Assembly: GCA_015272395.1 (NCBI GenBank)
Contig: JACYLQ010000015.1
Location: 1 to 64,000 of the forward strand
Origin: Calothrix sp. C42_A2020_038
GTDB lineage: Bacteria; Cyanobacteriota; Cyanobacteriia; Cyanobacteriales; Nostocaceae
Direction of reading: 5' to 3'
Length of the DNA stretch: 64,000 bases
The notes under the pieces: model-generated
What the model was told of the DNA's origin: nothing
Database searches by the model: none
What the model saw: the letters and a program-made list of their open reading frames with translations, nothing else
Program-made: the position numbers and the translations under genes
Shown: positions 25,510 to 33,828 of the stretch, in pieces
Numbering within the stretch: position 1 is the first letter of the stretch
Layout: each line of letters starts with the position of its first letter

Positions 25510-26343
25510 TTATACTGCGGAACCTGATTGTTTTTTAGGCGCCAGTTTAATGTTTGTTGCTAAACCAAGGACTTGTAAAACTTGAATAGTTATCCAAGTA
25601 AAGTCAATTTCCCACCACTCCAAACCATGACGAGCAGAGTATTGGAAAGCATGATGGTTATTGTGCCAACCTTCACCGTAGGTAAGCAAAGCTACCCACC
25701 AGCAATTGGTTGAATGGTCTCCAGATTCATAAGTACGATAGCCGAACTTATGAGTAGCACTATTAACAAACCAGGTAAAATGCCATACGAGGATAAGGCG
25801 AAGGAAAACACCCCAAACAACGAATGACCAACCACCAATTAGTAGCAGTGACACACCCAGGATAACCTGGAGTAAAATCATATTTTTTTGTAAAAACTGG
25901 TAAACTGGGTCGTCACCAATATCTTTCGTAAAGCGGGGAACATCGGCAAAGGCGGGAGATTTGTAAAACATCCAGCCGATATGACTCCACCAAAAACCCT
26001 TGTTGGAATCATGAGGATCTTGTTCTTGATCTGAGTGCAAGTGGTGGATACGATGCATACCCGTCCAATCGATTGGCCCACCTTGGCATGAGAGAGTACC
26101 ACAAAAAGCGAGAAAATACTCAAGCCATTTTGGAGTTTGGAAGCTGCGGTGGGTAATTAATCGATGAAACCCAAGGGTGATACCGAGGCAACCCGTTAGC
26201 CAATAAAGGAACACACACAAGCCAACTGCTTGCCAGCTAAAGTTGCTCGGAAGTAGAGCAAACAAAGCACCAACGTGCAAGCTAGAGAAAAATAAGATGT
26301 GAGTCCAATTGAGGTCAGATTTGGTTGATGTAGCAATTGTCAT
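25510..26343 (-). CDS. desC: Delta-9 desaturase DesC
   Basis: DesC makes the first double bond (stearoyl to oleoyl), the substrate for DesA. The 277-residue enzyme has HRLITHRSF (box 1), HRIHHLHSDQEQDPHD (box 2) and GEGWHNNHHAF (box 3), as in acyl-CoA/acyl-lipid delta-9 desaturases. ATG 26343 (MTIATSTKSD) is chosen; the upstream ATG at 26376 adds 11 unconserved residues. The stop is about 250 bases before the desA start, so read-through is possible but separate promoters are more likely. Divergent from the PLP-enzyme gene at 26484. Confidence 0.94.
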   Translation of the reverse strand: MTIATSTKSDLNWTHILFFSSLHVGALFALLPSNFSWQAVGLCVFLYWLTGCLGITLGFHRLITHRSFQTPKWLEYFLAFCGTLSCQGGPIDWTGMHRIHHLHSDQEQDPHDSNKGFWWSHIGWMFYKSPAFADVPRFTKDIGDDPVYQFLQKNMILLQVILGVSLLLIGGWSFVVWGVFLRLILVWHFTWFVNSATHKFGYRTYESGDHSTNCWWVALLTYGEGWHNNHHAFQYSARHGLEWWEIDFTWITIQVLQVLGLATNIKLAPKKQSGSAV

Positions 26344-26483
26344 GCAGTAACCTATTCGGGGGATTTGTTCAGCCAAAACAAAGCGTTTTTTCGTTTCGGT
26401 TCGGCGTACCTTTGTTGAGCATAGCTTTTATTGCTATGCGCCATAAATCCACAAAGTAGTAATTTATTGTGAATGAGGGACTG

Positions 26484-27722
26484 ATGAACAGCTTGGAACA
26501 GCTGCGGGACGCAGAACAGGCACTGTTACAGATTTTTTCTGGAATTGACCTCCAGGTCAAGCAAAATCTCCAAAAAGTGCTAAATTCCTTTCGCCATCAT
26601 AGTGTTGGAGCGCACCATTTTGCAGGTGTCACCGGATACGGACACGATGATATTGGGCGTGAAACTTTAGATAAAGTCTTTGCTTCGGTCATGGGTGCTG
26701 AAAAAGCAGCTGTACGAGTGCAGTTTGTTTCGGGAACTCATGCTATCGCTTGTGCTTTGTTTGGTGTGCTTCGTCCTGGTGATGAGATGCTAGCCGTAGC
26801 TGGCGCGCCCTATGACACTTTAGAAGAAGTTATTGGTTTAAGGGGTAGCTCTCAAGGCTCCCTTTTAGAGTTTGGCATAAGTTATCGTCAATTGGCTTTA
26901 ACTTCTGATGGGACGATAGATTGGTCTGCTTTGAGCCAAGCAATCAAAGAAAATACTCGCTTAGTTTTAATCCAACGTTCCTGTGGCTATTCATGGCGCC
27001 CTAGTTTGTCGATTTGCGATATTGAAAAAATAATTAATATTGTTAAGCAACAAAATCCTAGTACTGTTTGTTTCGTTGATAACTGCTACGGTGAATTTAT
27101 CGAAACTCAAGAACCTACTGATGTTGGCGCCGATTTAATGGCAGGTTCATTAATCAAAAATCCAGGTGGTACGATTGTTACCGCAGGCGGTTACGTTGCA
27201 GGTCGTGCTGATTTAGTCGAAGCTGCTGCATGTCGTCTGACCGCACCTGGCATTGGTACCGAAGGAGGTGCCACCTTCGACCAACTCAGACTACTATTTC
27301 AAGGTTTATTTTTGGCGCCGCAAATGGTTGGAGAAGCGATGAAAGGCACTCACCTAACAGGTTACATATTCGACAAACTAGGTTATCCTGTTAACCCACC
27401 ACCAATGGCACCGCGTCGTGATGTTATTTGCGCCATTAAACTTGGTTCCCCTAAAAAACTAATCGCTTTTTGTAAAGCTATTCAACAAAACTCTCCTATT
27501 GGTTCCTATCTCGACCCGATCCCCGACCAAATGCCAGGATACGAAAGTCAAGTCGTAATGGCAGGGGGTACTTTTATCGAAGGTAGTACATTAGAATTCT
27601 CTGCCGATGGACCGTTGCGTGAACCGTATATAGTCTACTGTCAGGGTGGGACACACTGGACACACGTGGCAATTGCCTTAGAGGCCGCAATTGATGCAGT
27701 AGGTGCAGAATCAACATATTAG
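26484..27722 (+). CDS. PLP-dependent enzyme of the YnbB/methionine gamma-lyase-like family
   Basis: The 412-residue fold-type I PLP protein matches the family annotated as methionine gamma-lyase-like or aluminium-resistance protein. Visible are GVTGYGHDDIGRETLDKVFA, FVSGTHAIACALFG, the aspartate in CFVDNCYGEF, and the PLP lysine at about residue 225 in SLIKNPGG. C-terminal PLREPYIVYCQGGTHWTHV is typical. The natural reaction is uncertain; a C-S lyase activity is inferred from the fold. ATG 26484 is chosen because GAGGG lies 4 bases upstream; the GTG at 26469 is less likely. Divergent from desC. Confidence 0.88.
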   Translation: MNSLEQLRDAEQALLQIFSGIDLQVKQNLQKVLNSFRHHSVGAHHFAGVTGYGHDDIGRETLDKVFASVMGAEKAAVRVQFVSGTHAIACALFGVLRPGDEMLAVAGAPYDTLEEVIGLRGSSQGSLLEFGISYRQLALTSDGTIDWSALSQAIKENTRLVLIQRSCGYSWRPSLSICDIEKIINIVKQQNPSTVCFVDNCYGEFIETQEPTDVGADLMAGSLIKNPGGTIVTAGGYVAGRADLVEAAACRLTAPGIGTEGGATFDQLRLLFQGLFLAPQMVGEAMKGTHLTGYIFDKLGYPVNPPPMAPRRDVICAIKLGSPKKLIAFCKAIQQNSPIGSYLDPIPDQMPGYESQVVMAGGTFIEGSTLEFSADGPLREPYIVYCQGGTHWTHVAIALEAAIDAVGAESTY

Positions 27723-27877
27723 TGGTTCGTGTCATTAATTTTGGTGGGTTGGCTGGCAACGGATGTATCGGATGTAACAGACGATTTCTTTGTTACAAAA
27801 AAGGTTTAGCTACTTAAAACTACTCATCCGTTGATCATCCGTTGCCAATCTTTACTATCCGCCAAAACTGATGATAT
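27723..27877. repeat. MITE-like element with long imperfect inverted ends
   Basis: Left part GTCATTAATTTTGGTGG...TGGCAACGGATG and right part, reverse complemented, share TCATNANTTTTGGNGG and TGGCAACGGATG in the same order. The outer end (27723-27744) is also present at 13825-13846. An internal TGTAACA/TGTTACA hairpin is present. No ORF is inside. The rest of the 379-base gap up to 28101 is AT-rich. Confidence 0.7.
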
Positions 27878-28040
27878 AAATAAACCATTAGACTTTTTGC
27901 CATCTACAAAGAAAAGTTCTCAAAGCTTCCCTTGCCTTTTTAAGACTCACAACATATTTCTTTTTGATGAGTTTTGAATAACTCTATAGGTTGATTTGTG
28001 TTTATAGCCTAGGTAAGAGGTAATTAAGGCTACAAAATGG

Positions 28041-28077
28041 AAATGTAAATAGTGGTAATGCAGTCAACTTTACATTT
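28041..28077. promoter_or_regulatory. AAATGTAAA inverted repeat upstream of the diiron oxidase gene
   Basis: AAATGTAAA (28041-28049) and TTTACATTT (28069-28077) are perfect inverted arms 19 bases apart, ending 24 bases before the start codon. This could be a repressor operator or a 5'-leader hairpin masking the ribosome binding site. Confidence 0.4.
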
Positions 28078-28101
28078 TCTACAAAGTAATAATTTAAGTT
28101 C

Positions 28102-29202
28102 ATGCACAATTCAATTATGCTCCCTCGCATTATGTCTGAGGGAGAGAGTGTATATGTAAATACAGTCTCTAGCGCTCAATACGAAGCTGTAGAGAATCAG
28201 TTTGTTGAGTTACTAACTATTGAAAATTTAGATCAGCAGTTAAGTATCAAACCTGAAATAGTAAAAGAATTTGAGTATGCTTTAACAACAGCACTCATAG
28301 CTGCATATGAAAATCGTACTGCTGATAACGGCGCCCATCGGTTTCTTCAGCGAATTCTTTACCGTATAAATCGTCTGTGTTTATTTTGGTACGATGACTT
28401 ACGTAACTATGAAAATGAGCGTTCTTTGTACCTACAGCAAGTTCGCAATACTATCGAGACAGCTTGGCAGCAATGGGAATTAGCACAAATAGATGTTAAT
28501 GCTTTACAAAAGTTGGATGTAAAACAAGCATTGATCGAACGTGTCGTATATGATTTAAACCCAGAACTTTCAGAAGGTAGCCATTATATTCGTGAGGAAA
28601 TGAGCGAAACTGGTTACAAGCATTTGCTCGCAATTGGCTCGTTTGATGGATTAGTAGAAGGTAGCCGTTTGTCGCGTATTCTTGGTGGAACTGCAAATCC
28701 GATACAGTGTACCTTAGTAAAAGTGTTGCTTGAAGAGTATGGAAATGGCCGCTTGAGCCGCAAGCATTCTACTTTTTTCGCTCAGATGCTTAATGAGTTT
28801 GGTATGAATACTGAACCTGAAGGCTATTTTGATTTGGTTCCTTGGGAAGTTTTAGCATGTGATAATCATAACTTTTTGACAACGGAACGTAAACGGTATT
28901 ACTTACGCTATTCGGGAGCATTAACATATTTTGAGGTTGCTGGACCAAGTGCATATCGTAACTATTTAACCGCAGCACAAAGATTAGGCCTATCTGATGC
29001 GGCAATGGGTTATTGGGAACTTCATATTCGTGAAGACGAACGTCATGGTCAATGGATGCTCGAAGACGTGGCTTTACCATTAGCTCAACTTTATCCCAAC
29101 AATGCATGGGAACTAGTTCTGGGATATGACCAAGAAAAACTAATGGGAGAGCGCGCGGCAAAAGCTGTTGTTAATTCTATATGTGAAATAGACAAAACTT
29201 AG
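28102..29202 (+). CDS. Heme-oxygenase-like diiron oxidase (iron-containing redox enzyme family)
   Basis: The 366-residue protein looks like the large 'iron-containing redox enzyme' group, heme-oxygenase-fold enzymes (HDOs) that bind two irons and use O2. Likely ligands are the Glu and His in VLLEEYGNGRLSRKHSTFF, a Glu in YFEVAGPSAY, and the HxxxDxxH helix seen as HIREDERH near residues 306-313. The first ~150 residues are helical and specific to a subgroup. Relatives do oxidative decarboxylation, N-oxygenation or C-C cleavage; the substrate here is unknown. A methyltransferase gene follows 80 bases downstream on the same strand, suggesting a small biosynthetic pair. Confidence 0.75.
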   Translation: MHNSIMLPRIMSEGESVYVNTVSSAQYEAVENQFVELLTIENLDQQLSIKPEIVKEFEYALTTALIAAYENRTADNGAHRFLQRILYRINRLCLFWYDDLRNYENERSLYLQQVRNTIETAWQQWELAQIDVNALQKLDVKQALIERVVYDLNPELSEGSHYIREEMSETGYKHLLAIGSFDGLVEGSRLSRILGGTANPIQCTLVKVLLEEYGNGRLSRKHSTFFAQMLNEFGMNTEPEGYFDLVPWEVLACDNHNFLTTERKRYYLRYSGALTYFEVAGPSAYRNYLTAAQRLGLSDAAMGYWELHIREDERHGQWMLEDVALPLAQLYPNNAWELVLGYDQEKLMGERAAKAVVNSICEIDKT

Positions 29203-29281
29203 ATGACGCAACGAAAAAATTGATCGCTTTACGCACCAACGTGCGAATTTTACGCATCCCACACCTATAAAATTTATTGCC

Positions 29282-29977
29282 ATGAAGGAAATATTTTACT
29301 GCCCCGAAGAATCTAACTTTTACTCTAATTGTTTAGAAAATTTTGTTTTCAGAAATCGTCACAACTTTAAACATGTTGTTGAATTTGGTTCTGGTGATGG
29401 TATTCCTGTGATTTATTCATTACTTCGGAATCAGTTTACTGGTCTTATACATGGATTTGAGTTAAACACTGCTGCTTGGAAAGTTGCTAATCTAACTATT
29501 GATGAATATAGTTTGTCCGATAAGTATGTAATTGATAATTCGAGTTTATTTGAATCAAATCAGCCTCAAGCTGAGTGTCTTGTTGCTAATCCTCCTTACT
29601 TACCGGCGCCAGATAATGATATATATATGCCATTGCTTTTTGGTGGATACGATGGTGCCACAATCACCAATCAACTTTTGACATTAGGCTATGATAATGT
29701 TGTAGTGTTGATTTCAAGTTATTCAAATCCTGTTAGCACAATTGAATGTGCTAAAAACAATGGCTACTATGTAAATAATTTTACAGTCTTACCTTTAGAG
29801 TTTGGATACTATAGTTCCGAGCCAAAAGTCAAAAACCACATAAAGGAAATGCGTAGCAATAAAATGGCATTTTACTCAGGAAATTATTATTTCTTGGCTG
29901 GTGTGCTGTTTACAAATTACCAACACTCAAGTGTAGATTTATCTAAAGAACTATCTCAAGTTTTGACTGGATTGTAG
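29282..29977 (+). CDS. SAM-dependent methyltransferase with NPPY motif
   Basis: The 231-residue protein has the class-I SAM motif VEFGSGDGIPVI near residue 37 and the catalytic NPPYLPAP near 106, as in N-methyltransferases acting on amides, amines or bases (HemK-like). It lacks the HemK N-terminal domain and a target-recognition domain, so a small molecule or protein substrate is as likely as nucleic acid. It starts ATGAAGGAAAT, 80 bases after the diiron-oxidase gene, and ends 40 bases before a DNA methyltransferase gene. Co-transcription with the oxidase is inferred from spacing only. Confidence 0.75.
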   Translation: MKEIFYCPEESNFYSNCLENFVFRNRHNFKHVVEFGSGDGIPVIYSLLRNQFTGLIHGFELNTAAWKVANLTIDEYSLSDKYVIDNSSLFESNQPQAECLVANPPYLPAPDNDIYMPLLFGGYDGATITNQLLTLGYDNVVVLISSYSNPVSTIECAKNNGYYVNNFTVLPLEFGYYSSEPKVKNHIKEMRSNKMAFYSGNYYFLAGVLFTNYQHSSVDLSKELSQVLTGL

Positions 29978-30017
29978 ATCAGATGCCTGACTTTTTTACA
30001 AAGTCTGGTGTATTATA

Positions 30018-30983
30018 TTGTGTTTTTTATGCTATAAACTAAATCTTGTAGCCACATATGATAATTCACAAATCTTGATAATCGAACCATTTAATTCGCC
30101 ATCAATAATTGAAAAACCCTATTATACTCAAGAATACGGTGCAATTTATTTGGGCGATAGTTCAAAGCTGGTAAAATCTTTTCCTGATAATTATATCGAC
30201 TTGATACTCACTTCTCCCCCTTTCCCACTAGGACGTAAAAAAGAATATGGTAATGAGAGTGCCGAAAAATACATCGAGTGGTTTCTACCTTTTGCTTATG
30301 AATTTAAGCGAGTACTAACAGATACAGGCTCTTTTGTACTTGATTTAGGTGGCACCTATTTACCAGGAAATCCCACACGTAGTATTTATCAATACGAACT
30401 TTTAGTAAAACTCTGTAAAGAAGTAGGGTTTTATTTAGCACAAGAGTTTTACCATTACAACCCTGCGAGGTTGCCAACTCCAGCAGAATGGGTAACTATC
30501 AGACGAATTCGTGTCAAAGATTCGGTCAATATTGTCTGGTGGCTATCTAAAACTCCAAACCCCTGCGCTGATAACCGTAAAGTTCTGAAGCCATACAGTG
30601 ACAGTATGAAGCATTTACTCAAAAATGGGTATAAAGCAAAACTACGACCCAGTGGACACGATATCTCGAACAAATTTCAAAAAGATAACCAGGGTGCAAT
30701 TCCGCCGAATTTACTTCAATTCTCAAATACAGAATCAAATACTCCATACTTGAAGCGTTGTAAAAAAGCAGATATCAAGCCACATCCTGCTCGTTTTCCC
30801 CAAGGATTTGCTGAATTTTTCATTAAATTCCTTACTGATGAAGGGGATATGGTTCTTGACCCTTTTGCTGGTTCTAATACTACAGGTTTTGTTGCAGAAC
30901 GATTACAGCGTCGATGGATAAGTTTTGAGTTGAATGAAGATTATGTAATAGGCAGCAGATATCGATTTGAGGAAACAGACTAG
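30018..30983 (+). CDS. Site-specific DNA N4-cytosine methyltransferase, M.PvuII-like, solitary
   Basis: The protein carries motif IV TSPPF near residue 66 before motif I DPFAGSNTTG near 287, the beta-class order, and SPPF points to N4-cytosine methylation. Segments RKKEYGN, LPTPAEWV, RIRVKDSVN, RPSGHDI, IPPNLLQ and HPARFPQGF closely resemble M.PvuII (CAGCTG) as I recall it. The start is uncertain: no in-frame ATG exists before the conserved region; TTG 30018 is the longest choice (321 aa). No endonuclease gene is next to it, so it is an orphan methyltransferase. Target unknown; see findings for the GGCGCC idea. Confidence 0.88.
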   Translation: MCFLCYKLNLVATYDNSQILIIEPFNSPSIIEKPYYTQEYGAIYLGDSSKLVKSFPDNYIDLILTSPPFPLGRKKEYGNESAEKYIEWFLPFAYEFKRVLTDTGSFVLDLGGTYLPGNPTRSIYQYELLVKLCKEVGFYLAQEFYHYNPARLPTPAEWVTIRRIRVKDSVNIVWWLSKTPNPCADNRKVLKPYSDSMKHLLKNGYKAKLRPSGHDISNKFQKDNQGAIPPNLLQFSNTESNTPYLKRCKKADIKPHPARFPQGFAEFFIKFLTDEGDMVLDPFAGSNTTGFVAERLQRRWISFELNEDYVIGSRYRFEETD

Positions 30984-31222
30984 AATATTTATACTATCTT
31001 AATATTATTTTAATATATTTTCGGCAGTATAGATGTATTATAAATTTTATAGATAAATAAATGATTTTGTGAGCGATATCACAATCTCATAGCTTTTATC
31101 ACCTAGTTTTAGTTCATAGCACTAGTAGAGTCATAATATTCCCAACTTTTAAGATGGGAGTGTAATTTGCTAGTAATCATTTTTGCAGATATAAAATTAT
31201 ACCTCTGTTGGCAGGGGCTTAT

Positions 31223-31708
31223 ATGCATATGCTCACAATCACAAGGGTTGCAACACCCGTAATTCGTGCATCCAAAATTGCCTACAAATCTCCTTATATG
31301 CACCCGTTGGCGCGGTTTGTAACAGAGGAGGCTGTTGCAATAATGTTTGGTATTCAAATTGAACAAATTCAGCGGGTTGATTGTTATTGCTATATGGTTT
31401 ATGTCCATGCCAACCACATCAGTAAATTTGTCAGCTATGCTGACTTTCCACCACCACCAGTTGTAGGCGCCAACTATTCGCAAGTGTTTTGGCGATGGCG
31501 CCGTCGATGGAGAAAGCGGTGGAACCGTAAATTCGCGCCAGATTGGTGGCAAAATTTTTATATTAACCAGATACAACAAAGTTTTTGTGACGATGATTTG
31601 CTTGATTGGTGGAAAGTGCTAATCTTGATAAAGTCCGCATTATCCGATGAAGCTTGGCAAAAAATCACACAAGCTTTTCAAAATACTAAGGGTTCTTTGA
31701 AGAGTTAG
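31223..31708 (+). CDS. Conserved cyanobacterial protein with Trp/Arg-rich centre
   Basis: From ATG 31223 (AGGGG upstream) the product is 161 aa. The first ~85 residues (LTITRVATPVIRASKIAY..., VDCYCYMVYVHANHISKFVSYADFP) form a compact predicted domain. A very basic aromatic stretch, FWRWRRRWRKRWNRKF, follows at about 93-108, then DWWQNFYINQIQQSF and an acidic helical tail. I recall similar proteins as conserved hypotheticals in Nostocales. The RW-rich stretch could bind nucleic acid or membrane; neither is shown. A 156-aa antisense ORF overlapping it is considered a shadow. Confidence 0.7.
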   Translation: MHMLTITRVATPVIRASKIAYKSPYMHPLARFVTEEAVAIMFGIQIEQIQRVDCYCYMVYVHANHISKFVSYADFPPPPVVGANYSQVFWRWRRRWRKRWNRKFAPDWWQNFYINQIQQSFCDDDLLDWWKVLILIKSALSDEAWQKITQAFQNTKGSLKS

Positions 31709-31850
31709 TAAAGACTATCACACCTAGCTAGCTTTACAATTGGAGGCGGTGTAAATAAAAATAAAATCTAGTATTTAAAGAAATTTCCTGAAATCAGCTG
31801 TTATTAGCTGAGATTAGGGAGTATACGATTATATGAGGAGAGATAAAGCG

Positions 31851-32843
31851 ATGAAGGATGTATATCTGTTAGCAGCGGGTGTGTTGACAGGGCTGGCAGT
31901 GCCGACATCAGCTTTACCTCAGTTTTCAATCGCCCAACAGGGTATACCTTTAGATTTCAATCTCGGTTCGCAGTCTTCACAGCAGCCACAAGCAACTACG
32001 CATCAATTACCACCAGTAGCTTCTCCAGAAAATTCCACACCTGAGTTTAGTAACCAATTAGTACCAGCCAATACTCCACAACAAACAGCTCAAACCAGAC
32101 CATTATCTGGAAATCAACTTTACTATCAACGGTTAGCAGCGCTGCGACTTGGTAGAACTTATACCAGACTTGCGTCTGTAAGCATGGGCGAAAGAATTGA
32201 TGGTAGGAAAAGTCAACTTTCTTACGAAGACTGGAAGGGATTATTAGCTTTAGAAGCCCGAGCAATGGCAGATGGTCAAGGTGATAACCGTCTTAGTATT
32301 TTGGTCGGAGATTCATTGAGTATGTGGTTTCCCAAAGATAAATTACCTTCTGGGAAATTGTGGCTTAACCAAGGTATTTCCGGAGATACTTCGACTGGAG
32401 TATTAAAGAGAATATCCGCTTTCTCGAAGACTAGACCTGATGTTATCTATATAATGGCCGGAATTAACGACTTACGACGCGGTACCTCTGATGAGACTAT
32501 TTTACGTAGTCACCGTCGTATTGTTCGCCGCTTACGTCAAGAACATCCCATGACACAAATTATTGTCCAGTCGATATTACCAACCCGATTATCAACTATT
32601 TCTAATAATCGCATCCGTAGTATTAACCAAAAACTTGCGCTCATTGCTAAAGAAGAAGGCGCCAATTACTTAAACATTCATCATTGGTTTACAGACTTTC
32701 AAGGTAATCTCAGACCAGAATTGACAACCGATGGTTTACATCTGAGCTTGAACGGTTACGAAGTATGGCAAGCTGCAATTCAACAAGTTGAAGCAAAAAA
32801 CGCTATTTCCACAGCAAAAAAGTTAAATAAGTTAGGGCTATAG
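31851..32843 (+). CDS. Secreted SGNH/GDSL hydrolase
   Basis: An SGNH-fold esterase or deacetylase of 330 aa. An N-terminal hydrophobic segment with LTGLAVPTSALPQ serves as signal peptide, followed by a long Gln/Pro/Ser-rich linker (about 30-85). The catalytic blocks are all present: GDSLS (Ser), NQGISGD (Gly), GIND (Asn) and DGLHLS (Asp-His). Similar cyanobacterial proteins act on envelope sugars or lipids; the substrate is unknown. ATG 31851 is preferred because AGGAGAG lies 10 bases upstream and overlaps the alternative ATG at 31833. Confidence 0.87.
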   Translation: MKDVYLLAAGVLTGLAVPTSALPQFSIAQQGIPLDFNLGSQSSQQPQATTHQLPPVASPENSTPEFSNQLVPANTPQQTAQTRPLSGNQLYYQRLAALRLGRTYTRLASVSMGERIDGRKSQLSYEDWKGLLALEARAMADGQGDNRLSILVGDSLSMWFPKDKLPSGKLWLNQGISGDTSTGVLKRISAFSKTRPDVIYIMAGINDLRRGTSDETILRSHRRIVRRLRQEHPMTQIIVQSILPTRLSTISNNRIRSINQKLALIAKEEGANYLNIHHWFTDFQGNLRPELTTDGLHLSLNGYEVWQAAIQQVEAKNAISTAKKLNKLGL

Positions 32844-32853
32844 AAGTTGCTTG

Positions 32854-33033
32854 CTAGTTATTGTGATCCTCATTACTATACTGCGGCGGATTTAGGGATT
32901 TTTGAAAAACATTGACAATTTTCAGCCCATCAATATCTGAATCTGAATACCCAAAGTCTTCTGTATAAGCTGACACGAGCAGAATAAATCGGTTGCTTCT
33001 GACTAAAACGTTTGAACTTGGAGTCACTTCCAT
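32854..33033 (-). CDS. Small hypothetical protein, 59 aa
   Basis: A minus-strand ORF from ATG 33033 to TAG 32854 gives MEVTPSSNVLVRSNRF... ending PPQYSNEDHNN. It has balanced composition, no low complexity and fills most of the 349-base gap between convergent and following genes. I do not recognise it, and no clear ribosome binding site is present, so it could be the remnant of a longer gene. Its stop lies 11 bases from the SGNH hydrolase stop. Confidence 0.38.
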   Translation of the reverse strand: MEVTPSSNVLVRSNRFILLVSAYTEDFGYSDSDIDGLKIVNVFQKSLNPPQYSNEDHNN

Positions 33034-33192
33034 TTCAGGTTTTCTTTACAATTACCTCTGAGCTTAAAACGATTTATATTTTTTAATGGACAAACCTAAG
33101 ATTTTTGGCTAAACATGTTATGTATAAGTTCTACTTGTATCAACGCAAGCCGAATTTAAGCCAAACAACACAACATAATTAGGTCTAAGCAA

Positions 33193-33510
33193 ATGAAGAA
33201 CTACATTTTTGCTTTAATTGGGTCAATTTTGATACTTCCTACTGCTGTTCAAGCTCAACAACATCAGGTAGTTGTAAAAACGGTTCCTGCAACTAAACTT
33301 ACCTGCCCAAATGGAAGTCAAGCAATGGCAGTTGCTAAACCCCAAAAAGTTACCGTTTCCCAGCGTCGTATTGTACGGGGAAGTGGTGAAATGCGGACAG
33401 AAATCTACCAAAGCACAACATCATCAACAACATCTACCACAGCTAGTACATTAGAGTCTCTATGCGTTTTGCCATCTACAGTTATACATAATGTTTTGAT
33501 AACACCGTGA
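33193..33510 (+). CDS. Small exported protein of unknown function
   Basis: The 105-residue product has a clear signal peptide (MKNYIFALIGSILILPTAVQA, cut before QQHQ). The mature part is about 84 residues with two cysteines (TCPNGS and SLCVLP) that may form a disulfide, and a Ser/Thr-rich run STTSSTTSTTAST before the second Cys. No family is recognised. It stands alone, with a long AT-rich upstream region and a hairpin 120 bases downstream. Confidence 0.65.
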   Translation: MKNYIFALIGSILILPTAVQAQQHQVVVKTVPATKLTCPNGSQAMAVAKPQKVTVSQRRIVRGSGEMRTEIYQSTTSSTTSTTASTLESLCVLPSTVIHNVLITP

Positions 33511-33628
33511 CAAAGTGCTTGTGCAAAATAAAATATACACTTCTAAACTCTGTATTCAGTAGAGCCAGTAAAAAATAAATTATTTTGCATACTTACTTCG
33601 CAGGTGCCTATCCTGATACTACAGGGCG

Positions 33629-33662
33629 AAGGGAAAAGCTTGTTATGAAAACCTTTTCCCTT
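33629..33662 (+). terminator. AAGGGAAAAG hairpin
   Basis: A perfect 10-bp stem (33629-33638 with 33653-33662) has a 14-nt loop, T-rich in its 3' arm. It lies 120 bases after the small exported-protein gene and may be its terminator or an independent repeat. Confidence 0.4.
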
Positions 33663-33728
33663 AGAAATTATGTGTAATGAACCGCAAAGTAGGCAAAGTC
33701 AAGAGAGAATCAAAGAGAGTTTTAGGCT

Positions 33729-33815
33729 ATGGTTGACCTGGAAGATGTTTGGAATATTGCATATTCAAGCACAGTTTTAGTTGATAAACTTAAACCTGTT
33801 TATGTGTTATCTTAG
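33729..33815 (+). CDS. Possible 28-aa upstream ORF
   Basis: ATG 33729 to TAG 33815 encodes MVDLEDVWNIAYSSTVLVDKL..., ending 14 bases before the next gene. The composition looks protein-like, so it may be a leader ORF or the last trace of a lost gene. There is no good ribosome binding site. Confidence 0.2.
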   Translation: MVDLEDVWNIAYSSTVLVDKLKPVYVLS

Positions 33816-33828
33816 CTAACTGAATCAA

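Noticed and set aside
31109-31579. Minus-strand ORF of 156 aa
   Set aside because: Antisense to the conserved protein at 31223-31708, whose frame is clearly the better one.
29981-31750. Restriction-modification pair around the M.PvuII-like enzyme
   Set aside because: Neither neighbour shows a restriction endonuclease pattern; the methyltransferase looks solitary.
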